Notes under the pieces: model-generated
Seen by the model: the letters and a program-made list of their open reading frames with translations, nothing else
Databases searched by the model: none
Told to the model about the DNA's origin: nothing
Translations under genes and position numbers: made by a program
From: Climacteris rufus
Taxonomy: Eukaryota > Chordata > Aves > Passeriformes > Climacteridae
Direction: 5' to 3'
NCBI GenBank assembly: GCA_013398175.1
Contig: VZRZ01001244.1
Coordinates: forward strand, 2,512,881-2,576,880
DNA length: 64,000 nt
Part shown: positions 35,001-48,083 of the stretch, piece by piece
How the letters are laid out: every line of letters starts with the position of its first letter
Position numbering within the stretch: the first letter of the stretch is position 1

Positions 35001-36434
35001 GCAAATACTTGGTGATCTATAAAAGGAAAAGAAAGTTGGCAACACTTCAGAGTGCTTCAGACCACCTTTGTCTTATGCTTTTGTTTTTCAAGTTAAGAAA
35101 CAAAACAATTTATTTGAGCATGCATAAACTTAACCAAGCTTTTATCTATTCTCAACAATGCAGCAAAGAAAATCTATGTTTTGTAAAGCTGTTTGTAACC
35201 ACGACAAGGCCAGGGCCAGGGTTCATAAGCAAAAACTGTGTTCACAGAGGCCATTCTCTACTATGTCCATTTAATAGAATCAAAAAGATGAAAAACATAC
35301 TCAGCCTTTCCCAAGAAATCATCAAAACCAGGGGAAGGGGGTTTATGCAATTGTTTTCCACAAAGAAAATGTCTCCTTCCACTATTGAAAAAAAACTCCA
35401 AAAACAAAGAAGAAGAAGAAGGAAAAATTTGGAACATATTTAACCAAATTATTCCATAACAAATGAGGAATTGGAAATTATTTGACCCATAAATGTATAC
35501 AACACATTTTAGACTTGTGTCAATCATAGACTTGTCAGTGGTATATTAAATTGCAAATAAATCTACTATAAGTGATCCCACATGGGGACTCAGAAACACA
35601 ATTTTATTTAGTCCAGTTGGTTTAAAGAAGTTGATTAAAACACACATAGTCTTAAACTGTCACTGTTGACTTTCTCCAGGGGGAATCCTCTTCCCGTGTC
35701 AGATTTCTCAGCAAGTGGTCAGCAGGCTGCTGGAGATTGATCCTCTTCTGCACAAAGGAGGTTGCATCTGGCAGAGCCTTCTCTGTGAGTATTCCAAAAC
35801 TCAGAGCTTACTCCTTCTCTCATTCCAAAATAGCTTGAATCTGGGGACTGCTAAAAAAAACATCTGTTTGGGAAGTGGGAGAGCTAGGAAAAGGCTGAAG
35901 ATGTACTTGCTACAACAGAGAAGGGCAAAAATGACAAGAACATGTAAACAGCTAACTGATCTTCTGTTGGACTGGTCCTCTTGTTTCAAAGTCTACGTCA
36001 CGTTGTTAGTGCTCATGTCAGGTTTTTTAATCTTGGAAAGAGGATTTTCAATTATTGCTAAAATTAAAAGTGTGGTAATTAACAGTGGAAACTCGTGGAT
36101 ATGAAATATCAACGCATATTGCACACAATTTCTGTTATTTTTATTGCATTAAAACATGCTTGAAGACTTTAAAATATTTTTATGGAAACATTGTCAAACA
36201 CAAAAAACTAAAGAACTTACTGGAAGCTACATTAAACAGTATTGATTCATTTGATATTAAATGGTATTGATTCATCTTCACGCTTGACTTTATTGTCACT
36301 GAATGTGTCTGGACACATTTTACCCTAATGCTGCATTGAGATGTATGGAGGCTAAATCTCTTTGTATTACTAATAAATACAATAGTGGTCATAATGAATG
36401 TAAAGGGGTTTTTCAATATAGCATTTCTAAATCT
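32076..36434. other. AT-rich sequence, no gene recognised
   Basis: About 4.4 kb without identifiable genes or transposons. An (AAG)n-rich purine stretch lies near 35408-35425. The 144-codon frame at 35009-35443 is Lys/Arg-rich because of that purine stretch and has no supporting signal. The interval 34340-34650 is noted separately as a possible conserved element. Confidence 0.45.
34340..34650. other. Possible conserved non-coding element
   Basis: Repeat-free AT-rich DNA with several homeodomain-type cores (for example 'ggtaattaataagcaaag' near 34486 and 'ttaattaatttt' near 34568) and a few preserved CpGs ('ttttcgtggtatcaccggt'). This texture resembles vertebrate developmental enhancers, but only a cross-species alignment could show conservation. 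Confidence 0.15.
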
Positions 36435-36440
36435 GTATAT
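36435..36440. repeat. Target-site duplication, left copy (GTATAT)
   Basis: GTATAT abuts the LTR start at 36441 and is repeated exactly at 36753-36758 after the closing 'gcaaca'. Six base pairs is typical of alpha- and betaretrovirus-like (ERVK) insertions. Confidence 0.88.
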
Positions 36441-36649
36441 TGTAGCAGCCCAGAGCTTGCTGCCCAGGGCTGCTTGTGAGAACATTTTCTTTCTCACGTA
36501 AGGTATGAAAAACAATAAGATAAGCACCTGTTGTTTCCACAGCTGTTGTGGGTCTGAGCATGATATGTTTTGAATTGGGTGGTGTAGAACCCAGCCAACC
36601 ATACCAGAGGGTGGTTGGATCTTAGCAAATCATCTACCTGGGTTTCTGC

Positions 36650-36658
36650 TATATAAAA
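36650..36658 (+). promoter_or_regulatory. TATA box of the ERVK-like solo LTR
   Basis: TATATAAAA sits about 210 bp into the LTR, upstream of the AATAAA. Confidence 0.7.
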
Positions 36659-36670
36659 TGGGAACTGGAC

Positions 36671-36676
36671 AATAAA
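36671..36676 (+). terminator. AATAAA polyadenylation signal of the ERVK-like solo LTR
   Basis: AATAAA within 'ggacaataaacagggc', shortly after the TATA box, as in LTRs with a very short R region. Confidence 0.65.
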
Positions 36677-38358
36677 CAGGGCTTGCTCGCTCGCTCTCAG
36701 CTCCCTACGGACCAAGCTGTGTTGCCATGTCTTTATTGCCGCCATTGCAACAGTATATGATGACATGGAGTATATTCCTGCTGCAAGAGCTAAAAAACAG
36801 TGGGAAAAACCCCAAATTCTGATGATTGAAATTCTTTATTTTGGAAAAAATAAAGTATCCTAACTTTATTCTACTTATCCTAAAGTATCCTGTCATCAAT
36901 ATAAGAATGTTTTCTAGTACCTTGATATGGCATCTCTTCAGACCTTAATATAACAAACATTATACTCAACAAAAAAAAAAATTAGCAGCCAGATTCAGAA
37001 CCCTTTAGTTCTTAATGGAGCAAATTAATTGAAATTGTTTCATAAATCTAATGGGGGCAAAAAATCTCCTCACTGTTTGTCAGCTCTGTTGTATAAATGA
37101 GTTAAGTGCCATATGAAAATAATATCATCAGAAATCACACTGAGGTTTCAGATACAGCTCTAGAAAAGGATTTCCTTTTAGTCACATTTCTAAGCTGTTT
37201 GCTGATCCCTTAAATATCATCAGACACCTAAAACAGCACTAGATATGAAAGCTGAGGTACCTGAATTCCTGCCTCAGACAGCTGGTCATCTGCAAGTCTT
37301 TTGACAGCCCACAGATACAACTGGGTTATTGACTTTTATGGAAGCTTAGGTATGCTTAGATGTCTTAACCTGAAGCTGAATCCTCAGTTTGAGAAGGATT
37401 TATTTGGAGATTTTGCCAAAGAAATCTCAAACCTAATACACACCAGTGGGATTTTTCTTCATTCTTCTCTGCACTTTTCTTGAGTTTGTGTGGTAGGAAA
37501 AATTATACCGTTCAACAGCAAGCATGCTGCAAAACAGACTGACATTTCCAGAGGACATTTTCAGGAGCTTCTTTAGAAAATCTGATGAACATTATTCCAG
37601 AAAAAAATTAAATCATTAGCCATTGAGAGAAGCAATATATCATGGTCATTGTAAGAATATGTTCTATCATTTTTCTGTTTGCAATAGTGAATGATATTTG
37701 CATTTTTGAATCTCTGAAGGGCTGTGTCCTCCTCTCTGAAAGTCAGCAGACACACATGCCTTCTAAGTCAAGATTCTCCTGTTTTCACATTCCAAGAGTT
37801 ACGGCATGGGCATATGTTCTCATCTTTTGTGACAGTGGTTTGACAGCTTTAAGAGTTTCTGCTGTATTTATTAAGGAATTTTTGAATAAATCATGGTACA
37901 AGAGAAGAAATATGGAGCTAAGAAACACTCATTAGCATGGAGGAATTTTGGAATCATCGTGCTATGAAACAGTCAATACAGTTTATGTAAAGTATTTAGG
38001 AAGATGGATCTGTGGGAGATTAGGGGAATGAACAGCTTTCATCAGAGCAGAGCAGATGTGCGTTACATCATAGATTTTAAATGAGACCCATAATAAAGCC
38101 ATTCAAACTGCTAAGGGAAAGGATGGGTTTGCTGTCTCTCAGGCTGGGCTTCCTCTCCCCTAAATTAAGCACTCAAGGTGTAATTGCATTCTTTCCCAAT
38201 CTGCATTATTCAGTTGCCCTGAATCAGCCAGTTAATTCTCTCCTAAGGTCAATGGATAGCAACCAGAGCCAAAGGACTTACCCAAAACAGTATACATGAC
38301 AGCCTCTGGACACTGGGAGGTTGGGTTTGTCATAGCTGTGCCTGGGGGGTGAATATTT

Positions 38359-38388
38359 ACTATATGGTACTATATGGTACTATATGGT
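38359..38388. repeat. Three perfect copies of a 10-bp unit
   Basis: The unit actatatggt is repeated three times without mismatch. It is a short minisatellite and likely polymorphic. Confidence 0.9.
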
Positions 38389-40854
38389 GTCCCTTCTCCA
38401 TGGTTCTGTTCCTGCACACACATACTTCACTATCACTGTCATGCCTCTCTGCCCCAAAAAGGCTTTGGAGCCAAGAAGCTTTTTCTGCCCCTGCAGACCC
38501 TGCATGTAATGCCAGGCCAAGGAAGTTTGAGAGACAGGCCTCCTCCTGGACACAGAAAGCAAATTCATTTCCAGTTTCCAAGAATGATTTCTTTCTATCC
38601 ATTTAGCCCTTCCGAAACAAATTGCAATCTCTGTCTCCTCACAGCCATCTCTAGTTCCTCACTATCTCTTTAACAGATTGCTGCAGCCAGGTCTGCCTGT
38701 ATTTTGAAGTTTCTCACTTCTTCCACATCGCTGGCTCCAGTGCATGGCTTCTGCTACACCTAGGATTTGGAATATCATGGGTTCCTGAGTGAATTAGTCA
38801 GTGCAAAAGAATAAAACAGAGTAGTCTCTATTCAAGTGCACAACAGAGGAAATATATCTTTCCAAAATTGAGTTGCAATCTCCAGATCACAGTCAGAAAA
38901 CAGGAGGGTGCCATGAAACACTCTTTCAATCACCCAAGGACTTACCCCAAAGTGCAGGACTGTTTGTGATTTTCACAGATACAGAGTTAGAAGAAAAACA
39001 CCAGGCTGAGAAGAGGTGAAATTATAATTTAGAGGGGAAAGATGCTGGGGAAGGGGGACTGCTCCTGTGTGAGCTTTATCTTAAAAATAATGTATCAGTA
39101 AGTACAAAGAAACCACTCTCCTCAGATGATAAAAACTTCTCAAGTCTTTAGAAGGGTGAATCAAGTTTTGCTCACCTCTGTATGAAGTAAGCAATGTACA
39201 AATATTTTTTTTAATGAAAATGTGGCACAGTTCTACATTCAACATGATTTTGAGCTGCAGTTAATCTTTAGGGATGTATAAGTGAAATAGATGTGTTTTC
39301 CCATACAGAAATTGACACAGAAGTACTGAACACCTCAGCAGCTGGATTAGGACACAATGAACAGTGTGTCTACATTGCAAAAATAGAGGATATCACCTTT
39401 CAGTAATATTTACATAAAATCCCTTAATGTCTTTAACTAGAAGCTGGGAAAAGAATACCCGAGATTTTCCACTGCCATTTTTTAAAAGCAATTTAATTAG
39501 CTTTATTTATTCATGTTCCTTTTAAATTTATTTTTGACAATATGCAAGTGATTGCATTTCATGTTCATGGAAAGTGGGTTTCAAAGTTACATTCATAAGT
39601 AATTTCAAAAGCCAAATTTAAATGTAAGGTAAGGAGGCACTGAGACTGGAAGTCTGTGCATGGTTGTGTAATCAGGGAACAGGACAAGTACCTTATGTCT
39701 TATCAGCATTGCCAAGTAATCCAAGCAGCATCACTTCAGTTTGTAAAGTTATGGTCCAGCAGTAGAGTAATATATCAGGGATCATTTTAGAATAGACTTG
39801 AATTACAGATAAATTAGAGAGAAATTGATCTGTTCACAGAAAACAAAGCTAGCTTCTTTAGAAACATTTAATCCTAAGAATTATTCGTTCACTTCTTCTG
39901 AGAATGGAATATGGTCAAAATCCAACTATACTTTCCTGCGCAATATAAATATCTAGAAACATAGAATTAAATGTTAGCTAGAAGGAATCCCTCTTGAATT
40001 TAACTGAAATAGAAGCTTGATATAAACTTTTGTTTAAAACAGTTTATTTTTAAAAAGACAAAACCTTAAATCTAGACTGACATCTCAGATTTAGGCGGGG
40101 GATTTCTGCAAATTCAAATGTTAGTTCAGTGCCATAGTCATTCCTATTTGGCATCAGACCAGGTCTTGTTACTACTATTTTTGAAATCACAGACAAAACC
40201 ACAGGCAACTGGATCTCTCCTAGGAAAAAATTGGATAAACAGCAAAAGAGTTTAATATTCTTCCACCTTTTAGTCACAAAAAGAATATTATTTTTATTTC
40301 TGTTCTCCTCATTTTCGCTGTTCAATGGTTACAGTACTTGAAAGGAAAAAAAGGAAATATATGTTTTTACTGCTTAGATATGGTATTGTCCTAAATACTC
40401 AACATATTTTAACTATATTGGAATGGTTGATAAAAAGCCAAGTAAAGCAGCATCCCTCTTCTCTCTTTTCAAGATGAAAAAATTACTCTTTCAAAGAAGG
40501 TAAGATTGGGAAGAATGCCTCATTAAACCAGTGACAGAGGCAAATTCTGAGACAGTCAGAGTTGAAAATGTAGCTGAGTGACACAGTTGTCATTGTCTCC
40601 TAAAATATTTTTCACTGAATTATCTTTCCATATCCCAAATACTGTTTTTATCCAAAATGTGTTAGCATTCTTTTTGCGACTAATTATGGTCATGGTAGCT
40701 TTGAGTTCTGGTAGATGAATAAAATACCTTCTGTGAGTATGAACAACTGAGTAAATTGGATTCAGCCTGGAAAAGAGAGAGCTGGAGAGGTGGGGGATGG
40801 AATAGAAGTCTCCAAAATTATGATGACATAGGCAGGGTGGACAGGGTTTGACTG

Positions 40855-40960
40855 TTCCTCTTTTTTTTCTTCTTTTTTTACTTTTTTTTTTTTGCCATAG
40901 GAAAAAAAATACAGGAAAGGAAAGAAAAGAAGAAGTGGATTCAAAGGGGAAAAAAATTCT
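40855..40960. repeat. Pyrimidine tract followed by purine tract
   Basis: About 40 bases of almost pure C/T (about 40856-40893) are followed, after 'gccatagg', by about 55 bases of almost pure A/G. The two halves form an imperfect inverted repeat and could fold back or form triplex DNA. Confidence 0.6.
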
Positions 40961-41588
40961 GACATCAGACACCTGGCCATAAGAACTCCTTGCCAAAGGA
41001 TGCTGTGAGTGCAAAGTTTATGGACAGCTAAGGACAGTCTGAAGAAACAGATGGAAAAGACATTCACTGATGGTCACTGAAGCCCCAAAAACCACATATA
41101 GCTCAGGAAATTCACAGAACCAAAAATAACTGAAACTTAGGAGAGAATTATTCCGTACTTTTCTTTATCTTCCACTTGCACAGCTGGAGTTTGCTGCTGG
41201 AGATAGGTACTGGGCTACCTGTACAGTCACTGACTCAGTATGGGCCTGCTTATTTTCTCTGTGAATAACAGTATGTGTAATAAGTGGCTCTAGTAATTTT
41301 CTCCACAACGTCTTTTAAAATTGACTCATGCATATTTTAAGAAAATCTAGATTTCAAGGTATTTGGATGTGAAATTGTATTTAAAACATGTCATGATCTG
41401 CAGAACTAGGGTCCAGAAATGTCAAATTTGTGGTTTATTTTTTAAACAAATGCATGAATGTATGAATTAATAAATTAGTTTGCATTAACTACTTCTTTTA
41501 TCAGTGCACAAAGCAAATTTTACAAGGTTAAGCAGAATAATCCTACGCTTTAAACAGATTCTGAAGTTAGGTTCTTAAGGGAATATGC

Positions 41589-42055
41589 TGGTTTTAACAC
41601 CAGCAAGGAAATTAAACTCCGAACAAGCCAGTCCCCTTCCTCTGTCCCTACCGGTAATGGAGGGACAATAACTGAGATATTATGAGTTGAAATAACAATT
41701 TGTTAAAACCACAAAGCAATGGAATGAGACACACACAACAACAACAGCAGTATTAATAGCAAAAGTATACAGAAAATAAGGTGTTTTATCAACAAAAGGT
41801 TATTCACCACCAGGAACAAAAAAAAACCACTTCCCAAAGGTTGCGCCCGCACAGTCTCCAGACAAAGGCAATATGGTGGCCATTCCCACACCCACACCAC
41901 ATGGTATTTGGGAAACAGCAAACTTCCAGTTCTGGCTTTTTTTTTTTCCTGCTGAATCCACATCCCCAGAGTTGGTGTGGAGGGTATGGAATAAGCAACA
42001 TGGTCACACCCACACAACACTAAAAACATCAGCCCCTTTCTCTGTAACCAGGACA
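41589..42055 (-). mobile_element. ERVL-like LTR, minus strand, about 467 bp
   Basis: The plus strand runs from 'tggttttaacaccagcaagg' (41589) to 'ctgtaaccaggaca' (42055), the inverse of an LTR starting TGTCCTGGTT and ending in ...AAAACCA. Between the ends lie 'gaaattaaactccgaacaag' near 41608 and 'ttgttaaaaccacaaagcaa' near 41700, which have the layout of avian ERVL R/U5 sequence read backwards. No exact target duplication could be read, so the ends may be eroded by a base or two. No internal viral genes adjoin it. Confidence 0.65.
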
Positions 42056-45000
42056 GAGACTTATTTCCATTGATCCATAGAAACAAGAAACCCCATAGAA
42101 ATTTTAATGCATATCACTTAGTGAAAATCATAAATAAACTGCTTGATATTTGAAGCTAAAAGCTGACCTCCAAATAATCTCCAAAAGTGATAATACCTGA
42201 GATGTTGCTTTCAATGTATATCACCCAATACAGATGGATAAAAATAATACTTTACACTTTCTGAAGTTCAAATATGAAAGAGGTCATGCCCAAATATCCA
42301 TACCTAACTTTTCACTAATTTTCTGTGTTGGATCACATGGCTCAATCATATATGAAGACATGTAGGGTGTCCAAATGATGAATGGTGCTTTCAACCTCTT
42401 TCAAGCTGCTGCTGTCCACACTGACTCATTAACTTTAAAAACCTCTGACTTCTGTCTACCTGGTGTTTCCGTTGCTGGTCATAAAACACATTGAGATTAA
42501 GTCGGTTTTTCTGATTTCTAACTATTAAAGTCTCACTGAGACTATGGACCTGACTAACCTGTCAAGGAATGTCAATCTGACATGACAATAAATAGCCTCA
42601 GACCAATGACATAAACACTGAAGAATGTTTAGATCCATCCCAAGCTAAGCAATTTTTCCCTGGGTAAATCAGAGCTAAATTTCTCAAGTGGTCAGATTCC
42701 TTCTTATCAAATCATGCCCTTCTTTTCTTGCTTTTCAAATGCACAGATTACCACTACATATACATCTGCCACAGCACAATTCACTGCACATTTGTGCCTT
42801 ACACTCCAGGTTTTTATTATAGTTTCTGTAGCCTAGACTTGGTAATAAAAACTCTTGGAAAGAGCTAATATTTCTCTGTTGTTTGGGTGTTCACACCTTT
42901 GAATGAATGCAATAACGATCCCACTTTATACAATAATGGTCCCACCTTTCTAATTATAAGTTATGTGCTTATTATCTGATCTACATGTGATGTACGTGAT
43001 TGTTTCTACATATATTAGAAACTGTGCTATAGTCAGTGAGTTTGTATCATTACTACAGACTTCTTGCATTTCCTGTATACTATCCACTGGCTATATGCCT
43101 TTCTTGATATATGTATCTGTATCCTATTGGATTTGACAACTATAACAAAGTGTTAAGTTATAAAAGAAATACCCAAAAGCAGGACTTGGGCAGTATTTCA
43201 TGATCTGAATCTCAAACTAGTGTCATAAAAACCTCCACTCAGGCAGTAAATCTACTAACTATGTCAGCCCTTTAGATGCATACACAATAGATCTTCTTCC
43301 ATTTGATAGTGAGTTCTTAGCTCATTCCCGTGCTCTGATCTGCCTAAGTATGAATAGCCTAGAACTTACCTGTTTAGCCAGTCAGTATTCAAAGACAGAG
43401 GCCTCCTTTTGCACAAATGGGGCCTCATCTCAGAGGGGGATACCCCTAAAATTCAGTGAGAAACTCTTCTTTGTTTTGCAATAGAACTTCTGGAGGAGGA
43501 GATTGGAGGATGTGAAACAACTTTATATTTTAGCTTAGTAACTAGAGTACCCACAAAGGTACCCATACGTACATAAAGGAAAAAGCCCTTTTTTGCCTGG
43601 TGGTATTCAGATCCCCATGCTTTAAGTCATAATTTTGTAAGCAGAGCACTATCAGAGTTGTTCCTATAAGAGCTGGTGCACTCTGAAAACCAGATGTCTG
43701 ATGAACAGAGAGAACAGAGAGGAGGACTGTTTAAATCAGTGGTTGTAACTGTTTCTTTTGAAAAGGTATGTGGATTTCTAATCTTTGTTGCCATTGCTCT
43801 TTTAGCCCTATATTTCAAAACTGCATTTCCAGCCTCAATGCCCCATGCTGAATTGTGTCTTTTAAGCCAAATCAGTCTTGAACTACCTTCTTAATAATTC
43901 AGCTTCAGGAAAAGGCATCATTTCTTGAGATAAAAAGAGTGAGTTTTTCTACACCTTGTTAACAGTGATGTTGTCATCTAATGTTTGAGGTGTCTGAAAT
44001 CTCTCTGTTTTCCAAGGGTGCCAAGTTCAGAGTGATTGTGGCAAAATGTCACAGATGCATAGACCTGAAAAGGGTCAGTGTCATTCTTCTTGATGAGTCT
44101 CCCAAAGCCTTCCCCATGTCTTTCTTTCTGTCTCCATTCAATCTTACCTCAGAAATCAAGTTCCTAAATGGAGAAGAGAGCCCTGCTCTGTTGGGGCTTC
44201 AAGGTAGTGGCTGTCCGCTCCTGCAGCTTCCAGCCTCATATCCCCAGGAAGTTCCAGTACCTCACTGCAGCCCTCAGTGAGACACTTGATCTAGATTTGA
44301 CCATATCACCAGTTCCTGGGTTTCCCACTGGATGGTTTCAGAAAGCTTTTTGCTCAAAGTGGCCATGACTTAAATGTCTCCAGGGCTCTGTTTGGAGCTG
44401 AGCATTCCTAAGTGGGTATTATTTTGCTTTTAAACTTTTTGTATGTTCACTGAAGTTGTGCACAGAACCAAAATAGTGCTAACTTTATGGGGCTGATTTC
44501 TGGATTTATATCACATTTCGTTTCTCCTTCTAAGAGGCTTGAAGCAGACGCTTAACCACGAGTGGTTTACCTCATTGACTAAAGAAAGAGAGTCAGAAAA
44601 AATGTCCGGTCTCATACTAAGATTGAAGATGCATGTTAGTCTGTCTTATCCCAAATGAGTAAGAACTCAGAGGACAAAAACTACAAGCATGTAACCAGAA
44701 CCATCACAAAAAAGTCTCAGCTGAGGTACTGGGTACATTTATAATCCCTAGTGCCCACAAATGGCCTTTCTCAGACCTGTTGCATTGTAGCTGATGAGCA
44801 ACTTATCCACATGACATATTATAAGCAGGTGCAAACCGTCTTTAACTTACATTGCAAATCTGCTGTTAGCACTGTAGTGAAAACACAAGGCAAGCTATAC
44901 CGTCTCTGGAACCATGGACTTATTCCATCCAGGTCAGGGATTACTTCTATCACACCAATAGGTTATTCAGTTTAAGCTGATTGTACTGTAATATTTAGTT

Positions 45001-47571
45001 GTAAATACATATTTCATAACGAAATAGCATTCAGGAAGGTACAGTTTCTTAAACATATCCCAAAGGCAGAAATCCATCTTTCCTCTGACAATATCTTCTG
45101 ATGGTCAGCTGATCTCCATGTTCAAGCTGAAATGTCAAAGCATAATTATTCATATGTGCACAGCTTTTTATTAATGACAGCAGAGTCTAGAAGAAACTGC
45201 TGCAGGGTGTTTTCAAAGAGTTATGGAGAGGTATAAATTCAAGGCCCACATTCCACTTCTGATCTTCACCAGCGAGAATTCACTAAAGGATTTGCCCTGA
45301 TTAAATTAGAATTTACATGTAAAAATGAAAAAAAACCCAAACCTATCTTTGATCTGAATGTCACATATGGTGTTTACTATCTTATTGATAGATGTTATTT
45401 CCTCATTTTTTTAGGAAAAGTAACTGGGAGTAACTTAGGCTAGAGCCTCCAGAGGCAGCTGTAAAGCAAGTAAAATGTATGTAGGATTACATACCTTCTA
45501 AGGAGCCTGTAATTTATTAGTTAAGCATTTCAGTTTCTTATGATGAATAATCTTTCATATTCCTACACAATTATTTATTAAATGTTTTATAAATATTGAA
45601 ACATTCATTTATGGAAATATATCAATGTAATACTACAATTACTCTCTCTTGAGGAGCCTAACTATAAGGGCTATGTTAAAATATCCCCAAGGCCACAACT
45701 TTGGAAGGGCAACATATTATATGAACTGACATCTAGCTCAAAGCCAAAAGAACTTTTTTTACAAAGAAAATGAACCAATCACTTCAATCACTGAACAAGG
45801 AAGGAGCAGACCTAAGTATCTGGTCTATTCTGGTGTGGGAAATTGACAGAAAATTGTATTGTATTACACTACAGAATGCAGTGTTATGACGGGAAAAGAT
45901 GCCTGCAGGGAGTTCCCCCGTTATAGGCCACCTTGCTTGTGCAAAAAGGGGAGCTGCATGTACATATAAATAAGAAAACAAAGAAGAATTTTTTCTCCCA
46001 AAAATACATTCTGCATGTACCAAGAAAATGCCAGCTTAGGTCCTGAGAGGAGTTAAGTCTCATAGAGTAAAAGCACAGTATTATTTCTGCTTACACTAAC
46101 TCATCACCATATTCGACACACTGAGTCAGATCCCCAATTTGCATAAATCAGAGAAAGTCGATGATGCCCTATTGCTTATTCACACAAGCTTATTTTCTAA
46201 TCCAGTGGTATTTCAGACCATATAACTATGATTTAAAATGGAGCATGAACTGTTACATATTCCTAAAAGAAAAAGAAGGCAAGGCAATATAATGAATCCG
46301 AATAAACTGAAATATGCGTAACCACAAAACTACACTAGCCAAAAGTAACACTTCATTATTGCAGTTGGCATTACATTTATTAAATTTGCTCTTTTTCCTT
46401 TTTCTTTTAAAACTTTGTAATGATATTACAATAAGATTCTCTGGGAGAGTCAGTTGTGCAGAGAATACAGGCCGTTCCACATGTCCCAGGCTAGAACATT
46501 ACTCATTTTGATACAAAAACTCCAGCTGCAAAGTATAATCTGAGGGAAGTAGGGCTAAGACTTCTGAATTATTTCCCCCTGTGTCTCTTTCTGTCAATAC
46601 AAATCCAGAACTATAAAACCTTTTAATGCTTTGAAATACCTACAGCTGTGTGTAATTAGTCCATTTGAGTTTAATATATTCTCTTTCCTGAGTTCCAACT
46701 TCTTGATATTCAAGTTAAAGCAACATTCTTTTGAAAAATAAGAGTTTCACTGAGAAAGCTGGTTAAAATGCACATGTGAAATTATTTTGGTACCAAAATA
46801 TGGATCAGTCCAGGAGAAGATGACTGAATAACAGTAGCAGAATTATTTACTAACTGGAGAGCAAAAGTTGTCAGTTTTCCTCAAGCTATATATGGTCTGC
46901 TTGTTACTTTTTAATGCGTTTGACCCAAAAATGTAATCATTAAGCTGTTAAAAACGTAGTTCAACTAAAATCTGCCTGGTTCACAGAAGAAAGCTGTAGA
47001 TAGTCCGTAAAATATTCAATTATCCTGGGGTAACTTTTATCTGTTATAGAGAGCCTGTATTAAAAACTCACATGGCAAATAATTGAATAATTTCATACTC
47101 AGAGGGTCCAAATTCCTGAAGGCTAGATGGAATAGGGCACACTATACTAAGTGAGAAATTGTAATAGGCCAATGCTCTGCAGGTAGCACTATGAAAGATA
47201 AAGGAAAAGAAGAAATGTTCTAATAAAAGAAACTTTAGAGCAGACCAATAAAGCAAATGGTATCAAACCAAGATACCAGATGACATACATGCAAGAACTC
47301 AGGAAAAGGCCTCATATATGGAACTGTTGTACTAGTAAAAACTGCACGCAGCCTATAGCTTAAATCACCAGAAGGATCAAAACAAAAACACTGGCAACAA
47401 TTCTTTAATAAAACTTCAGGTATGATCCTGGAAACTATGAGCCAGCCTGATAGCTAAGTTAGGTAAACTGGTTAAAAAAAATCACAAACCAATAAATAAT
47501 AGAAATAGTAGATAAATATGATCTATTCAGTCTTTAACCTTTTGAAGAAAATAATACCTAATAATAATACC
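42056..47571. other. AT-rich sequence, no gene recognised
   Basis: About 5.5 kb with no recognisable transposon. A weak exon candidate lies at 43694-43765 and is listed separately. Other open frames (99 codons or fewer) have no support. Confidence 0.45.
43694..43765 (+). other. Weak candidate for a first coding exon
   Basis: An ATG at 43694 opens a 24-codon frame (starting MSDEQREQRGGLF) that ends in phase 0 at AAG|gtatgt, a near-perfect vertebrate splice donor at 43766. There is no CpG island or promoter upstream, the peptide is not recognised, and no downstream partner exon was found. Donor-like sites of this quality occur often by chance. Confidence 0.12.
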
Positions 47572-47764
47572 TGTGGTGGTTTGATAAGTTTGTAAGGTCT
47601 AGCTTTTTGGGTGTGGTAGGGGCCAAAAGATGGCTCCTGTAAGGACCTTCCAGAAGCTCCCACAGCTGTCTGGTCAGGACCTATCTGTGATGGCTCCTGG
47701 GAGATTGATGTGCTGTTTTCCACATCTGGGCCAATTAGGAAGGACAGAAACGCCTCTGTGACAG

Positions 47765-47774
47765 TATATTTAAG
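47765..47774 (+). promoter_or_regulatory. TATA-like box of the long LTR
   Basis: TATATTTAAG lies about 190 bp into the LTR. Confidence 0.45.
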
Positions 47775-48083
47775 AAGCAATCTCCGTAGTATGCAGGTGC
47801 GCGCCATGTAGCTATGTAGTCACGTAGGTTGTAGGTTAGGCAGAGGAGAGGGAGTATAGCAAACAACAGAGAAGAACAACTGAACCATCAGATATGAGAA
47901 CCAGCAAACTCTGCCAGTCTGCCAAAGAAGAGAAGCAATGGAGGAGGAGGTTCCTGCAGCATCGGAACTGATACATCTTCAAAGCCTGTGGTGAGAGACT
48001 TTAATCAAACTTGGAGCGGAGACGGTGCAGGAGGGAGTGAACTCCCACAAGGGTAGCTGTGTCTGGTGGGGACCAAGGACTTT

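Larger units (their letters stand above)
36441..36752 (+). mobile_element. Solo LTR, plus strand, 312 bp, ERVK-like
   Basis: The element reads tgtagcagccc...gccattgcaaca with a perfect 6-bp target duplication. It has a TATA box (TATATAAAA at 36650-36658) and an AATAAA signal at 36671-36676 only about 20 bp later, followed by a CpG-containing stretch ('gcttgctcgctcgctctcag' at 36681-36700). The short length, compact TATA-to-AATAAA spacing and 6-bp duplication fit ERVK-type (alpha/betaretrovirus-like) LTRs in birds. No internal region is present, so it is a solo LTR. Its regular ends suggest a fairly recent insertion. Confidence 0.9.
36759..41588. other. AT-rich sequence, no gene recognised
   Basis: About 4.8 kb without a recognisable gene or transposon. 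It includes a 10-bp tandem triplet at 38359-38388 and a pyrimidine-then-purine tract at 40855-40960. Overlapping open frames near 38349-38673 and 40556-41067 have no supporting signals. Confidence 0.45.

Noticed and set aside
35009..35443. 144-codon Lys/Arg-rich plus-strand frame
   Set aside because: The basic tail comes from an (AAG)n purine stretch. There is no known domain, promoter or splice evidence.
36180..36602. 140-codon minus-strand frame
   Set aside because: It overlaps the solo LTR at 36441-36752 on the opposite strand and has no motif.
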